Shown here one piece after another: positions 8,174 through 17,180 of a stretch of 41,034 nt of DNA (positions are counted from its first letter, which is position 1; each line of letters opens with the position of its first letter). Below the pieces are notes generated by a model. It was not told the origin of the DNA, did not search any database, and saw only the letters and a list, made by a program, of their open reading frames with translations. The DNA is taken from the NCBI GenBank assembly GCA_012515235.1, contig JAAYYU010000187.1:1-41034 (forward strand), read 5' to 3'. Source of the stretch: Candidatus Anammoximicrobium sp. (GTDB lineage: Bacteria; Planctomycetota; Planctomycetia; Pirellulales; Pirellulaceae). The position numbers were made by a program, and so were the translations under genes.

Positions 8174-9205
8174 ATGAAACCGATCGCAATTCATCACCGG
8201 AAAGGCAGTTTTTCCGACCGTTGGATTGAGTACTGCCAAGCCAACCAGGTGCCGTTTGTCCTGGTGGACTGCTATTCCTCGGAGATCATCCAGCGGTTGC
8301 GGGATGCCTCGGCGTTGCTGTGGCATATCGCACATGGCGTGGCCACCGACATTCTTATGGCTCGCCATGTTTTGAACGCGGCGGAAGTGATGCGGTTGCC
8401 GGTATTCCCGAATTGGGCTGCACAGTGGCATTTTGATGACAAGGTTGCGCAGAAGTATCTGCTGGAATCCATTGGTGCGCCGCTCGTTCCGACGTTTGCG
8501 TTCTTTGATCTGCAATCTGCGCTTGCTTGGATCGACAGCACCACGTTTCCCAAGGTTTTCAAGCTTCGTCGTGGGTCCGGTTCGCGGAATGTGCGACTGG
8601 TGCGTACGCCGAAGGAGGCCCGTCGTTTAGCCCGCAAGGCGTTCCGGTTCGGGTACAAACCATCCGGCGCGCTGCTGGATTCGATCGTCGCACGCAAGCT
8701 TCAGAAGTCGCAGCAAGAGGGGCGACTGTGGAGCTTTCTGCGCAGTATCCCGGCCAAAGTGCGTCATCGGTTGGCCCATGATTTCATGATGGGACGGGAA
8801 CGCGGTTACGTGTATTTCCAAGACTTCGTCCCGAATAATGACCACGACACGCGAGTGACCGTGATCGGAAAGCGAGCCTTTTGCTTCCGCCGAAGGGTAC
8901 GGTCAGGGGATTTCCGAGCATCGGGCAGCGGCCAGATTCTGTTCGACCAGGAGGCCATTGATCGGGAGTGCATCCAGATCGCCTTTGGGATCGCACAGCG
9001 TCTCGGAACGCAGAGTCTGGCCTTCGATTTTGTGAAGAACGAGGACGGCCAAGTGCAGGTCATCGAAGTCAGTTTTGGCTACGTTCCGAAACTTGTTTAC
9101 GATTGTGGCGGATTCTGGGACTCGGACTTGCAGTGGCACGCAGGGGCCATGAGGCCGGAGGATGCCATTCTGGAAGACATGCTCACCGTCTTGAGTAACT
9201 CATGA
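8174..9205 (+). CDS. ATP-grasp domain protein of polysaccharide locus
   Basis: A 343-residue ATP-grasp protein. An N-terminal pre-ATP-grasp domain (GSFSDRW near residue 12) precedes the nucleotide-binding part, with HFDDKVAQKYLL at about 87, FPKVFKLRRGSGSRNVRLV at about 125 carrying the Lys and Gly-rich loop, and a C-terminal FDFVKNEDG...VIEVS that supplies the acidic metal ligands. The family joins a carboxyl-phosphate intermediate to an amine or thiol. In capsule loci such proteins often attach amino acids or make peptide-like modifications, but this substrate is unknown. Start at ATG 8174, with GGAAAGAG 5-8 nt upstream; the earlier in-frame start at 8033 adds unrelated sequence. Its stop overlaps the next gene's start by 4 bp, indicating translational coupling with the acyltransferase. 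Confidence 0.8.
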   Translation: MKPIAIHHRKGSFSDRWIEYCQANQVPFVLVDCYSSEIIQRLRDASALLWHIAHGVATDILMARHVLNAAEVMRLPVFPNWAAQWHFDDKVAQKYLLESIGAPLVPTFAFFDLQSALAWIDSTTFPKVFKLRRGSGSRNVRLVRTPKEARRLARKAFRFGYKPSGALLDSIVARKLQKSQQEGRLWSFLRSIPAKVRHRLAHDFMMGRERGYVYFQDFVPNNDHDTRVTVIGKRAFCFRRRVRSGDFRASGSGQILFDQEAIDRECIQIAFGIAQRLGTQSLAFDFVKNEDGQVQVIEVSFGYVPKLVYDCGGFWDSDLQWHAGAMRPEDAILEDMLTVLSNS

Positions 9206-10353
9206 ATGAAACGGTTGACGTGATTCGAGATACGGCTGAATTGACACTCTCTCCGCGAACGGAATCGCGGGGTGCCGCCCAGCGTTCTGGTGAGGTAGGC
9301 TGCCTTGTATTTCGAGAGAACAACTTTGACCTGATCCGACTCCTGGCTGCGATGCAGGTAGTCTTTCTTCACGGTTGGGGGCACTTGGGCCTGCCGACGG
9401 AGGGCACGCAGTGGCTCCTGCACGCGGTGGGCATGTTTCCCGGAGTTCCCATCTTCTTTGTAGTGAGCGGTTTCTTGATTTCCGCTTCTTTCGAGAGAAG
9501 TCCGTCCACGTGGGAGTATTTGCGAAACCGATTTTTGAGGATTTATCCAGCACTCTGGGTGTGCTTTTTGGTGTCGTTGGTCACGGTTGCGATCTTCTCC
9601 GACGCGCGAACGTCTTGGCGATCGTTCACTGTTTGGACCTTTGGCCAGTTGACGATCGGGCAGTTTTACAACCCGGACTTCCTTCGAGGTTATGGCGTAG
9701 GAGTATTGAACGGAAGTCTTTGGACCGTCACAGTGGAACTTCAGTTTTACCTTCTTCTTCCTTTCCTGTATCTCGCTTTTCAGAGAATTGGATGGAACCG
9801 TGTCTGCGTCGGTTTGTGTTTCCTCCTCTTTGTCGGCATTAGCCAGTATTACGCATGGCTGGCGGATTGGGGGGAGGAGAGCATTGGGGTCAAGCTTCTT
9901 GGCGTTACGGCTTTGCCGCATTTCTATTTGTTCTTTGGCGGCGTTTTGCTGCAAAGGCACCGTGGTTTCGTGGCCAGAGCACTGAAAGGGCAGGTCTTGT
10001 ATTGGTGTTTAGGTTATCTGTTTCTGGGCATCACTCTTCGGGCAATTGGACTTCCAGTTGCGGGGAACAGGCTTAATCCACTATCGGCGCTGTTTCTTGG
10101 CTTTGTCGTCATCTCGTGCGCTTACACGTACGCGGACAGACTGGGGCGTCTCTTGAATGGGCTCGACATTTCGTATGGAGTATATCTTTACCACATGGTT
10201 GTTTTTAATGTCTTGGTGAGTGTTGGGGCGATTCGCAGCTTCTCGATGTTTGCGGTGGGGATCGCGGCGACTGTTCTTTTGGGGCTGCTGTCTTGGGTTT
10301 TCGTCGAGAAGCCGGCCTTGAGTTGCAAGGCCTATTCTGTCAAACGGCAGTGA
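9202..10353 (+). CDS. Acyltransferase family 3 membrane protein
   Basis: A 383-residue integral membrane acyltransferase (Acyl_transf_3 / OafA-type) with about 10 hydrophobic helices. Diagnostic features are ENNFDLIRLLAA with a following FLHGW, whose His is the likely catalytic residue, then FPGVPIFFVVSGFLIS, RNRFLRIYPALW and LWTVTVELQFYLLLP. The family moves acetyl or succinyl groups onto sugars at the membrane. There is a 30-40 residue polar N-terminus before the first helix. The start codon overlaps the stop of the ATP-grasp gene (ATGA), so the two are co-translated and may act on the same modification. It is the last gene of the lower-GC segment. Confidence 0.87.
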   Translation: MNETVDVIRDTAELTLSPRTESRGAAQRSGEVGCLVFRENNFDLIRLLAAMQVVFLHGWGHLGLPTEGTQWLLHAVGMFPGVPIFFVVSGFLISASFERSPSTWEYLRNRFLRIYPALWVCFLVSLVTVAIFSDARTSWRSFTVWTFGQLTIGQFYNPDFLRGYGVGVLNGSLWTVTVELQFYLLLPFLYLAFQRIGWNRVCVGLCFLLFVGISQYYAWLADWGEESIGVKLLGVTALPHFYLFFGGVLLQRHRGFVARALKGQVLYWCLGYLFLGITLRAIGLPVAGNRLNPLSALFLGFVVISCAYTYADRLGRLLNGLDISYGVYLYHMVVFNVLVSVGAIRSFSMFAVGIAATVLLGLLSWVFVEKPALSCKAYSVKRQ

Positions 10354-10468
10354 TTCAGGCTTCGTTTATGCGGCCAGACCGCAGGGTGTCGGTGAAACGT
10401 CACGCAGTCGCGGATGCAATCGGCGCGGAATCGTTCGGCGAGGTTTACCACACAAGTAGGCGCGGAAG

Positions 10469-12598
10469 ATGAAAGAAGTTTTACAGCATCTGCGAACCGG
10501 CGAGGTTGTTCTCGCCGACGTCCCGTGTTGCGGGGCGAGTCGGGGGATGGTGCTGATCCGCACGTCGCGGACGTTGATTTCGGCGGGCACGGAGCGGATG
10601 CTGGTGGAGTTTTCGAAGGGCAATCTGCTGCAGAAGGCTCGATCGCAGCCGGAGAAGGTGAAGCAGGTCCTGGACAAGATCAGGACGGACGGGCTGGTGC
10701 CGACGTTAGAAGCTGTGTTCCGGCGGTTGGATGAACCGTTGCCGCTGGGGTACTGCAACGCGGGGCGGGTGGTCGAGGTGGGAGCGGGAGTGAGGGGGTT
10801 CCAGGTCGGCGACCGGGTGGCGTCCAACGGCGGTCACGCCGAGTTTGTCTGCGTGCCGCAGCATTTGTGCGCGAAGATCCCTGACGGGGTGAGCGACGAG
10901 GCGGCGGCGTTCACCGTGTTGGCCTCGATCGGTCTGCAAGGGATCCGGCTGGTCGAACCGACGCTGGGCGAGCGGATCGCGGTTGTCGGCGCGGGGCTGA
11001 TTGGGCTGGTGACGGTCCAGTTGCTGCGGGGCAGTGGGTGTCAGGTGCTGGCGGTGGACGTGAGCGACCAGCGACTGGCGTTGGCCGAGCGGTTCGGCGC
11101 CAGGACGTGCAACGCGGCGGCAGGCGATCCGGTGGCAGCCGCGGGCGCGTGGACCAGCGGCGAGGGCGTGGATGCGGTGCTGATTACGGCCAGCGCGGAG
11201 ACGGACGAGATCGTGCATCAGGCGGCGCAGATGTGCCGCAAGCGGGGCCGGATCGTGCTGGTCGGCGTCGTGGGGTTGAATCTCCGCCGAGCGGATTTCT
11301 ACGAGAAGGAACTGACGTTCCAGGTTTCCTGCAGCTATGGGCCGGGACGCTATGACGACCACTACGAACAGAAAGGGCACGACTACCCGCTGGGGTTTGT
11401 CCGCTGGACGGAGCAGCGGAACTTCGTTGCCGTGCTGGGGGCGCTGGAGTCGGGGCAGTTGGCGGTGGAGCCGCTGATTACGGATCGCATCCCGCTGGCT
11501 GGGGCGGCCGGAGCGTACGACAAGCTGTTGGCTGATCGGGGCACGCTGGGGGTGATCCTGCAGTATCCGGACAACGCGGAACCAACCCGGACGGTGGCGG
11601 TCGCCGCGACAAGCTCCCGGCCGGCGGCCACGGCGGTGGCGGCCATGATTGGGGCGGGCAATTTTGCCAAGATGACGATGGCTCCGGCGTTGGCGAAGAC
11701 CACCGCCCGGCTGAAGTACGTCGCGGAACTGGCCCATCCGGCTGCCGCTCACCACGTGGCCCGGAAATATGGTTTTGAGAAGGTCACGACGGATGCCGAG
11801 GCAGTGTGGAACGATCCGGAGGTCAACACGGTTTTCATTGCCACGGGCCACAGCAGCCACGCGGATTTGGTGTGCCGGGCGATCGAGTCGGGCAAGCACG
11901 TGTTCGTCGAAAAGCCGCTGGGCATGAACGCGGAACAAGTGGCGCGGATCGTCGCAGCGGCTCAAAACCACCCTGAGTTGCACGTGATGGTGGGGTTCAA
12001 CCGGCGGTTCAGCCCGCATGTGCAGAAGATCAAGCAGTTGCTGGCCGGGCGCAGCGAGCCGTTGGCGATGCACTTGGCTTGCAACGCGGGCATCGTTCCG
12101 CCGAACGTCTGGATCCACGACCCGGAACTCGGCGGCGGGCGGATCGTGGGCGAGGCGTGCCACTTTCTGGATCTGCTGACCTATCTGGCGGACAGCCCGA
12201 TCGTGTCGGTGGCCGCCGTCCAGATGGGCGAAGGCGTGGCGGTGCGCGAGGACAAGATGAGTATCGTGCTGTCCCTGGCGGACGGCTCAGTGGGCACGGT
12301 GAACTATTTCGGCAATGGGCACAAAGCGTATCCGAAGGAAGTGTTGGAGGTCTATTCGGAGGGGCGAATCCTGCGGTTGGATAATTTCCGCCGACTGGAC
12401 GGCTGGGGATTTGCGCGGTTCAGAAAGCTGAAAACCCGGTTGGACAAGGGGCATCGGGTCCAGTTTCAGCAGTTCGTCGAGCGGATCGCGACGGGCGGCG
12501 AGCCGTTAATCCCGCTCGACCAGTTGGTGAACGTGACGCGGGCCAGTTTCGCTGCGATGACCGCGGCCAGCGAAGGGCGAATGGTACGGGTGGAATAA
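10469..12598 (+). CDS. Bi-domain oxidoreductase (Zn-type ADH + Gfo/Idh/MocA)
   Basis: A 709-residue fusion. Residues 1 to about 370 are a medium-chain, alcohol-dehydrogenase-like domain: SAGTER near the N-terminus, GYCNAGRVVEVG, VGDRVASNGGHAEFV and a Rossmann motif VVGAGLIGLVTVQ at about 172. Residues from about 385 to the end are a Gfo/Idh/MocA domain: IGAGNFAKMTMAPAL, then EKPLGMN with the usual Lys-Pro and GFNRRFSPH. The same two-domain protein is a regular member of exopolysaccharide and capsule loci, usually next to a heparinase-like gene as here. The reaction is presumed oxidation or reduction of a nucleotide sugar, but is not proven. Start ATG 10469. From this gene on, GC rises and codon use becomes that of the host. 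Confidence 0.88.
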   Translation: MKEVLQHLRTGEVVLADVPCCGASRGMVLIRTSRTLISAGTERMLVEFSKGNLLQKARSQPEKVKQVLDKIRTDGLVPTLEAVFRRLDEPLPLGYCNAGRVVEVGAGVRGFQVGDRVASNGGHAEFVCVPQHLCAKIPDGVSDEAAAFTVLASIGLQGIRLVEPTLGERIAVVGAGLIGLVTVQLLRGSGCQVLAVDVSDQRLALAERFGARTCNAAAGDPVAAAGAWTSGEGVDAVLITASAETDEIVHQAAQMCRKRGRIVLVGVVGLNLRRADFYEKELTFQVSCSYGPGRYDDHYEQKGHDYPLGFVRWTEQRNFVAVLGALESGQLAVEPLITDRIPLAGAAGAYDKLLADRGTLGVILQYPDNAEPTRTVAVAATSSRPAATAVAAMIGAGNFAKMTMAPALAKTTARLKYVAELAHPAAAHHVARKYGFEKVTTDAEAVWNDPEVNTVFIATGHSSHADLVCRAIESGKHVFVEKPLGMNAEQVARIVAAAQNHPELHVMVGFNRRFSPHVQKIKQLLAGRSEPLAMHLACNAGIVPPNVWIHDPELGGGRIVGEACHFLDLLTYLADSPIVSVAAVQMGEGVAVREDKMSIVLSLADGSVGTVNYFGNGHKAYPKEVLEVYSEGRILRLDNFRRLDGWGFARFRKLKTRLDKGHRVQFQQFVERIATGGEPLIPLDQLVNVTRASFAAMTAASEGRMVRVE

Positions 12599-12634
12599 CG
12601 TGAGTTCGACGGGCGAGTTGGAGTTCCGGCCGGG

Positions 12635-14569
12635 ATGAATCGGGGGCGCGGTTGGTGGCGGGTTTATCAGGCCGTCCGGTATCAGGGCGTGCGCTGGTTG
12701 TTGTTTCGTGCGGTCTATGCCGCCAAGCGGCGCACGGGGTGGTTCCGCTTCCGTTTTCCGATCGCGGCGTGGCAGCACGAGCCGGCGGGACGGATTCGGG
12801 AAGGTTTGTCGCCGGTTGCCGGGCCGCGTGGGGACGGCCTGGGTTCGCCGCAGGCGGTTTGCCGGGCGGAGCGGATTCTGGCTGGTCGGCAGCTTTGGTT
12901 CTCGCGGCACGAATTCGAGGTGGGATTTCCTCCCGACTGGTTCTACAACCCCTGGGATGCCGCGTCCGTCTCGCCGCCCGCGGCTGCGATGCGCGAAGCG
13001 GCCGTGGCGAGCACGGGCCATGTGGAGCGAGCGCACTGGTCCCAGATCGGCGACTTCGCCGCCGGGGACATCAAAGGGGTCTGGGAGCAATCTCGGTTTG
13101 GATTCGTGTATCCTTTGGTGCGAGCCTTTGCCCACGCTCCGGACGCGCGTTACGTCGAGGCGTTCTGGGAAGCTTTGGAGGACTGGCAGGAGAAGAATCC
13201 GCCACACTGCGGAGTCCACTGGAAGTGTGGCCAGGAAATTGCGCTGCGGATGATCGCCTGGACGTTCGGCTTTCTGGCGTTTCGGGCCCACCCCGCAACA
13301 ACTTGCCGCCGCGAGGCGCTGCTCGCCGAGATGCTGGACGTTTCCGCCCGGCGCATCGAGGGCAACCTCGGGTATGCCTTAAGCCAGAAGAACAACCACG
13401 GCGTGAGCGAAGCGACGGGCCTGTTGACCGCCGGGCATCTGCTCAGTCGGCCGGCGTGGGCGGCGCGCGGGCGGCGTCTGCTGGAGACGCTGGCGGAGGA
13501 ACTGATTTATGCGGACGGGTCTTTCTCGCAGCATTCGGCCAACTATCACCGCCTGATGCTGCACCTTTATGTGTGGGCCATCCGTTTGGACCAAGCTGCC
13601 GGTCAGACGCTGTCGGTCGAGGCGGTGGACCGGGTCCGCCGGGCGGGCGTTTGGTTGCGTACGCTGTTGTGCCCCGAGACGGGCCAGGTTCCCAATCTTG
13701 GCGGCAACGACGGAGCCCATTTGCTGGACTTGACCGATTTGGGATATGGCGATTTCCGGCCCACGGTCCAGGCGGTGGGACTGGTGACGGAGAATCGTCG
13801 CTGGCTGCCGCCGGGGCCATGGGACGAATTAGCCGACTGGTTGGGCCTGTCGGACGATGCGAGCGGCGGCGGCGAGCGTGTTCCGGAGCCTGCGGGTGGG
13901 TCTTGGCAGGAGTTTGCCGACGGGGGGTACGCGGTCTGGCGGGCCGATAGCCTGGTCGCCATGTTGCGTTGCCCACGCAGATTTCGGCATCGGCCGTCGC
14001 AACAGGATTTGCTGCACTTCGATCTGTGGCATCAGGGACGCAATCTGTTGCGCGACGCAGGGGCGTACAGCTACCACTGCGAGGAACCTTGGGCCGGCTA
14101 CTTTGCCAGTTCTGCGGCGCATAACACGATCCGCTTTGACGACCGCGATCCGATGCCCAGAATTAGCCGTTTTTTGTACGGCGGTTGGCCGACCGGCGAA
14201 GTAGACTTGACGGACACGGTCGTGACAGCGAGGTTTCGCGATCATCGAGGGGTGGACCACCGTCGCCGGGTGGAGCGGACCGCTGGCGGGTTCGTTGTCA
14301 GCGACGAGATCGGCGGTGATTTCCGCGAGGCCGTGTTGCGTTGGCGGCTGGACCCAGACCAAGCGTACGACGTGGCCGGCGCAAGCTGCCGTTCGCCGCG
14401 GTTCACGCTGGCGGTCGCGGTGCAGCCCCCGGAGACCGCGGCGACGTTTCGATTGGCTGAAGGTTGGGAGTCGTTGTATTACCAGGAGAAGACTCCCTTG
14501 CCCGTTTTCGAGGTCCGCGTGGGGGCCGGCTGTCGCAGGCTGATCACGGAGATTGCCGTCGCGCGGTGA
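12635..14569 (+). CDS. Heparinase II/III-family protein
   Basis: A 644-residue protein with the two-part layout of heparinase II/III-like polysaccharide lyases: an alpha/alpha toroid (about 80-370) and a beta-sandwich (about 420-640). Signature segments are CGQEIALRMIAW, KNNHGVSEATGLL, DGSFSQHSANYHRLMLH with Tyr-His, LHFDLWHQGRNLLRDAGAYSY and AAHNTIRFDDRDPMPR. No signal peptide is visible, which is odd for a lyase but normal for members inside biosynthetic loci. Start ATG 12635 has GGAG 11 nt upstream. It follows the bi-domain oxidoreductase by 36 bp and precedes a GT4 by 34 bp, so it is in the same operon. The role may be modification or quality control of the polymer rather than catabolism; that is inference. 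Confidence 0.85.
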   Translation: MNRGRGWWRVYQAVRYQGVRWLLFRAVYAAKRRTGWFRFRFPIAAWQHEPAGRIREGLSPVAGPRGDGLGSPQAVCRAERILAGRQLWFSRHEFEVGFPPDWFYNPWDAASVSPPAAAMREAAVASTGHVERAHWSQIGDFAAGDIKGVWEQSRFGFVYPLVRAFAHAPDARYVEAFWEALEDWQEKNPPHCGVHWKCGQEIALRMIAWTFGFLAFRAHPATTCRREALLAEMLDVSARRIEGNLGYALSQKNNHGVSEATGLLTAGHLLSRPAWAARGRRLLETLAEELIYADGSFSQHSANYHRLMLHLYVWAIRLDQAAGQTLSVEAVDRVRRAGVWLRTLLCPETGQVPNLGGNDGAHLLDLTDLGYGDFRPTVQAVGLVTENRRWLPPGPWDELADWLGLSDDASGGGERVPEPAGGSWQEFADGGYAVWRADSLVAMLRCPRRFRHRPSQQDLLHFDLWHQGRNLLRDAGAYSYHCEEPWAGYFASSAAHNTIRFDDRDPMPRISRFLYGGWPTGEVDLTDTVVTARFRDHRGVDHRRRVERTAGGFVVSDEIGGDFREAVLRWRLDPDQAYDVAGASCRSPRFTLAVAVQPPETAATFRLAEGWESLYYQEKTPLPVFEVRVGAGCRRLITEIAVAR

Positions 14570-14603
14570 AGGCTGCGGGCCGGCTCAGGTTGAGTTACTG
14601 CGA

Positions 14604-15944
14604 ATGAGAGTCCTGTACTTCCACCAGCACTTTTCTACACCGCTTGGTTCGACGGGCACGCGTTCCTACGAGGTGGCCCGGCAGTTGATCCGGCGGGGGC
14701 ATCAGGTGACGATGGTGTGTGGATCGGGTGCTTTGGCTGACACCGGTCTGACCGCGGAGCCTCGCGATGGCCTGCGCCGCGGGACCGTCGATGGAATCGA
14801 CGTGATCGAGATTTGTCTGCCCTACTCGAACTACGACAGCCTGTGGAAGCGCAGCCTGACTTTCTTCCGGTTCGCCTGGCGCAGCGTTCGGATTGCCCTG
14901 CGTGAGCCGTACGATCTGCTGTTCGCGACCTCCACGCCGCTGACGGCTGGCATTCCTGGAATCGCGATGCGGGTCTTCAAGCCGCGGCGGAAATTCGTGT
15001 TCGAGGTGCGCGACTTGTGGCCGGAGCTTCCCCGCGCCATGGGCGTGATCCGCAACCCGCTGGTCCTGCTGGGCATGGGGGTTCTGGAAAAACTGTCCTA
15101 TCTGGCCATGCACGGGGGGGTGGCGCTGTCTCCGGGCATTCTGGCCGGAATGCGCCGCCGCACGGCTGCTCGCAAGCCGATCGAGATGATCCCCAACGGG
15201 GCGGACCTGGAACTGTTTCGCCCGCCGGGCGAGAAGCATCCGAACGTCAGCGAGTTGCCGCCGGGGTTTCCCGGCGACGGTCTGCGTTGTGTGTTCACCG
15301 GCGCGCACGGCCTGGCCAACGGCCTGGACGCCGTCCTGGACGCCGCCGCGGAACTGTTGGCCCGCGGCCGGACCGACGTTCATTTGATCTTCATTGGCGA
15401 TGGCAAGCTCAAGCCGCAGCTGGCGGCCCGCAGCCGGCGCGAGGGGCTGACCAATTGCCGCTTTTTCGATCCGCTTCCCAAAAAGCAGCTGGCCCACGTG
15501 ATGGACGCGATCGACGTCGGCCTGATGATCCTGGCCAACGTGCCGGCGTTCTATTACGGAACGTCGCCCAACAAGTTCTTTGATTACATCGCCTCCGGGC
15601 TGCCCGTGCTGACGAATTATCCCGGCTGGCTGGCGGAGATGATTCAAGCCGAGCAGTGCGGGGTCGCGGTGCCGCCCGCCGATCCGGTCGCTTTCGCCGA
15701 CGCCCTGGTCCGGCTGGCGGAGGATCGGGATGCGCTGGCGGGCATGGGCGTCCGCGCGCGGCAACTGGCGGAGCGGGAATTCGACCGGGAGGCGCTCACC
15801 CATCGCCTGGTCGATCTGCTGGAGCGCATGATACCGACGTCAGCGGCGACCGCGTCTGTGGCAGCGCCGCCGGCAGAATCCACGGCGGAGCTGCCCGCCG
15901 GAGCGGTCGTGTCGCAAGACGTGGGAGGGAGGTCCCGCCGATGA
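14604..15944 (+). CDS. Glycosyltransferase family 4, WbuB-like
   Basis: A 446-residue GT4 enzyme. The start MRVLYFHQHFSTPLG, followed by TGTRSYEVARQLIRRGH, is typical of the WbuB-type subgroup. The C-terminal half carries IPNGADLELFRP, VFTGAHGLANG, LIFIGDGKLKPQL and YGTSPNKFFDYIASGLPVL, the donor-binding signature. Start chosen at ATG 14604 because the first beta strand begins there; an in-frame start at 14553 would overlap the heparinase gene and add unrelated residues. The C-terminal 40 residues (Ala/Pro-rich) are beyond the fold. The stop overlaps the epimerase start by 4 bp. Likely adds an N-acetylated hexosamine or derivative to a lipid-linked sugar; donor not determinable. Confidence 0.88.
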   Translation: MRVLYFHQHFSTPLGSTGTRSYEVARQLIRRGHQVTMVCGSGALADTGLTAEPRDGLRRGTVDGIDVIEICLPYSNYDSLWKRSLTFFRFAWRSVRIALREPYDLLFATSTPLTAGIPGIAMRVFKPRRKFVFEVRDLWPELPRAMGVIRNPLVLLGMGVLEKLSYLAMHGGVALSPGILAGMRRRTAARKPIEMIPNGADLELFRPPGEKHPNVSELPPGFPGDGLRCVFTGAHGLANGLDAVLDAAAELLARGRTDVHLIFIGDGKLKPQLAARSRREGLTNCRFFDPLPKKQLAHVMDAIDVGLMILANVPAFYYGTSPNKFFDYIASGLPVLTNYPGWLAEMIQAEQCGVAVPPADPVAFADALVRLAEDRDALAGMGVRARQLAEREFDREALTHRLVDLLERMIPTSAATASVAAPPAESTAELPAGAVVSQDVGGRSRR

Positions 15945-17125
15945 AGATCCTGTCCGTCGTGGGGGCGCGGCCCAATTTCATGAAGATCGCACCGTTCCTG
16001 CGGGCCGTGGAGGCGTACAACGCGAACCGGCGGGACGAGGCGGCCCTCGAACATTTGCTGGTCCACACCGGCCAGCACTACGACGAGCGCATGTCCCAGG
16101 CCTTCTTCGAAGAACTCGGCATCCCCCAGGCCGATATTCACCTGGGCATCGGCTCCGGCAGCCATGCGGAGCAGGTCGGCCGCACGATGATCGAGTTCGA
16201 GAAAGTCGTCCGCGCTCGGCGGCCGGACTGGATCGTCGTGGTGGGCGACGTCAACGCGACCTGCGCCTGTTCGATCACGGCCAAGAAGGAGTGTGTGCGG
16301 CTGGCGCATATCGAAGCCGGCCTGCGTTCGCGAGACTTGACGATGCCCGAGGAGATCAACCGCCTGGTGACCGATCGGTTGTCCGACCTGCTGCTCACTC
16401 CGGATCGGCCATCCAGCGACAACCTGCGCGCCGAGGGGGTTGCCGAGGAGCGGATCAAGCTGGTGGGCAACATCATGATCGACACGCTGGAGCATGAGCG
16501 GCCGCGTGTCGAGCGGTTGGACGTGCGCGAGGTGATTTGTCGCAATCGTCTCGCGGCGCTGGATTCGGAGCGACTGGACCGCGCCGAACCGGGCCGCCTG
16601 GCCGTGGTGACCCTGCATCGGCCCTCGAATGTGGACGAGGCGGCCCATCTGAGCCGGCTGGTAACGTTCCTGGTCGACGAGGTGGCGCGCGAGTTGCCTG
16701 TGGTGTGGCCCATGCATCCCCGCACGCGGAACCAACTGGAGGCATTCGGGCTGTGGAACACCCTGGCTGCCAGTCCGAACGTCTTTCTCTTACACCCGGT
16801 GGGCTATCACGACATGCTGCGGCTGAACATGGACGCCCGCCTCATGTTGACGGACAGCGGCGGCTTGCAGGAGGAATGCTGTGTGTTGGGCACGCCCTGC
16901 TTGACGCTGCGGAACAACACCGAACGTCCCGTGACGTTGCGCGAGCACGGCGGCGCGTCGGTGCTGGTGGGCAACGACGTCGCGCGGATTCGCGCGGAGT
17001 ACCGGGCGGTGCTCCTGGCGGACCGCAGGCCGCGGCGGCCGGAGTTCTGGGACGGCCGGACAGCCGGGCGGATTGTGGATGCCCTGGTGGCGGAAGAGCG
17101 CGGGCGGCAGGTCCCGCACAGCTGA
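15941..17125 (+). CDS. wecB: UDP-N-acetylglucosamine 2-epimerase (non-hydrolysing)
   Basis: A 394-residue enzyme interconverting UDP-GlcNAc and UDP-ManNAc. Family features in order: VGARPNFMKIAP, HTGQHYD, VVGDVNAT with the active-site Asp, HIEAGLRS, MPEEINRLVTD with the conserved Glu, VTLHRPSNVDE with the catalytic His, TDSGGLQEE, and the NNTERP plus EHGG uridine-binding part near the C-terminus. Start at ATG 15941, with GGGAGGGAGG directly upstream and a 4-bp overlap with the preceding glycosyltransferase stop; the longer open frame upstream is a shadow of that gene. It supplies ManNAc or derived sugars for the repeat unit. The close HRPSNVD variant of the catalytic loop leaves open a related diacetamido-sugar substrate. 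Confidence 0.9.
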   Translation: MKILSVVGARPNFMKIAPFLRAVEAYNANRRDEAALEHLLVHTGQHYDERMSQAFFEELGIPQADIHLGIGSGSHAEQVGRTMIEFEKVVRARRPDWIVVVGDVNATCACSITAKKECVRLAHIEAGLRSRDLTMPEEINRLVTDRLSDLLLTPDRPSSDNLRAEGVAEERIKLVGNIMIDTLEHERPRVERLDVREVICRNRLAALDSERLDRAEPGRLAVVTLHRPSNVDEAAHLSRLVTFLVDEVARELPVVWPMHPRTRNQLEAFGLWNTLAASPNVFLLHPVGYHDMLRLNMDARLMLTDSGGLQEECCVLGTPCLTLRNNTERPVTLREHGGASVLVGNDVARIRAEYRAVLLADRRPRRPEFWDGRTAGRIVDALVAEERGRQVPHS

Positions 17126-17180
17126 CGGAGAACGCGGTCCGGTTCCGCGCAGCGGACGCCGGGGTTCGCGGACTTGGTGC

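Noticed and set aside
15656..15940. N-terminal extension of the epimerase
   Set aside because: Arg/Gly-rich out-of-frame translation of the preceding glycosyltransferase; the true start has a strong ribosome site at 15941.
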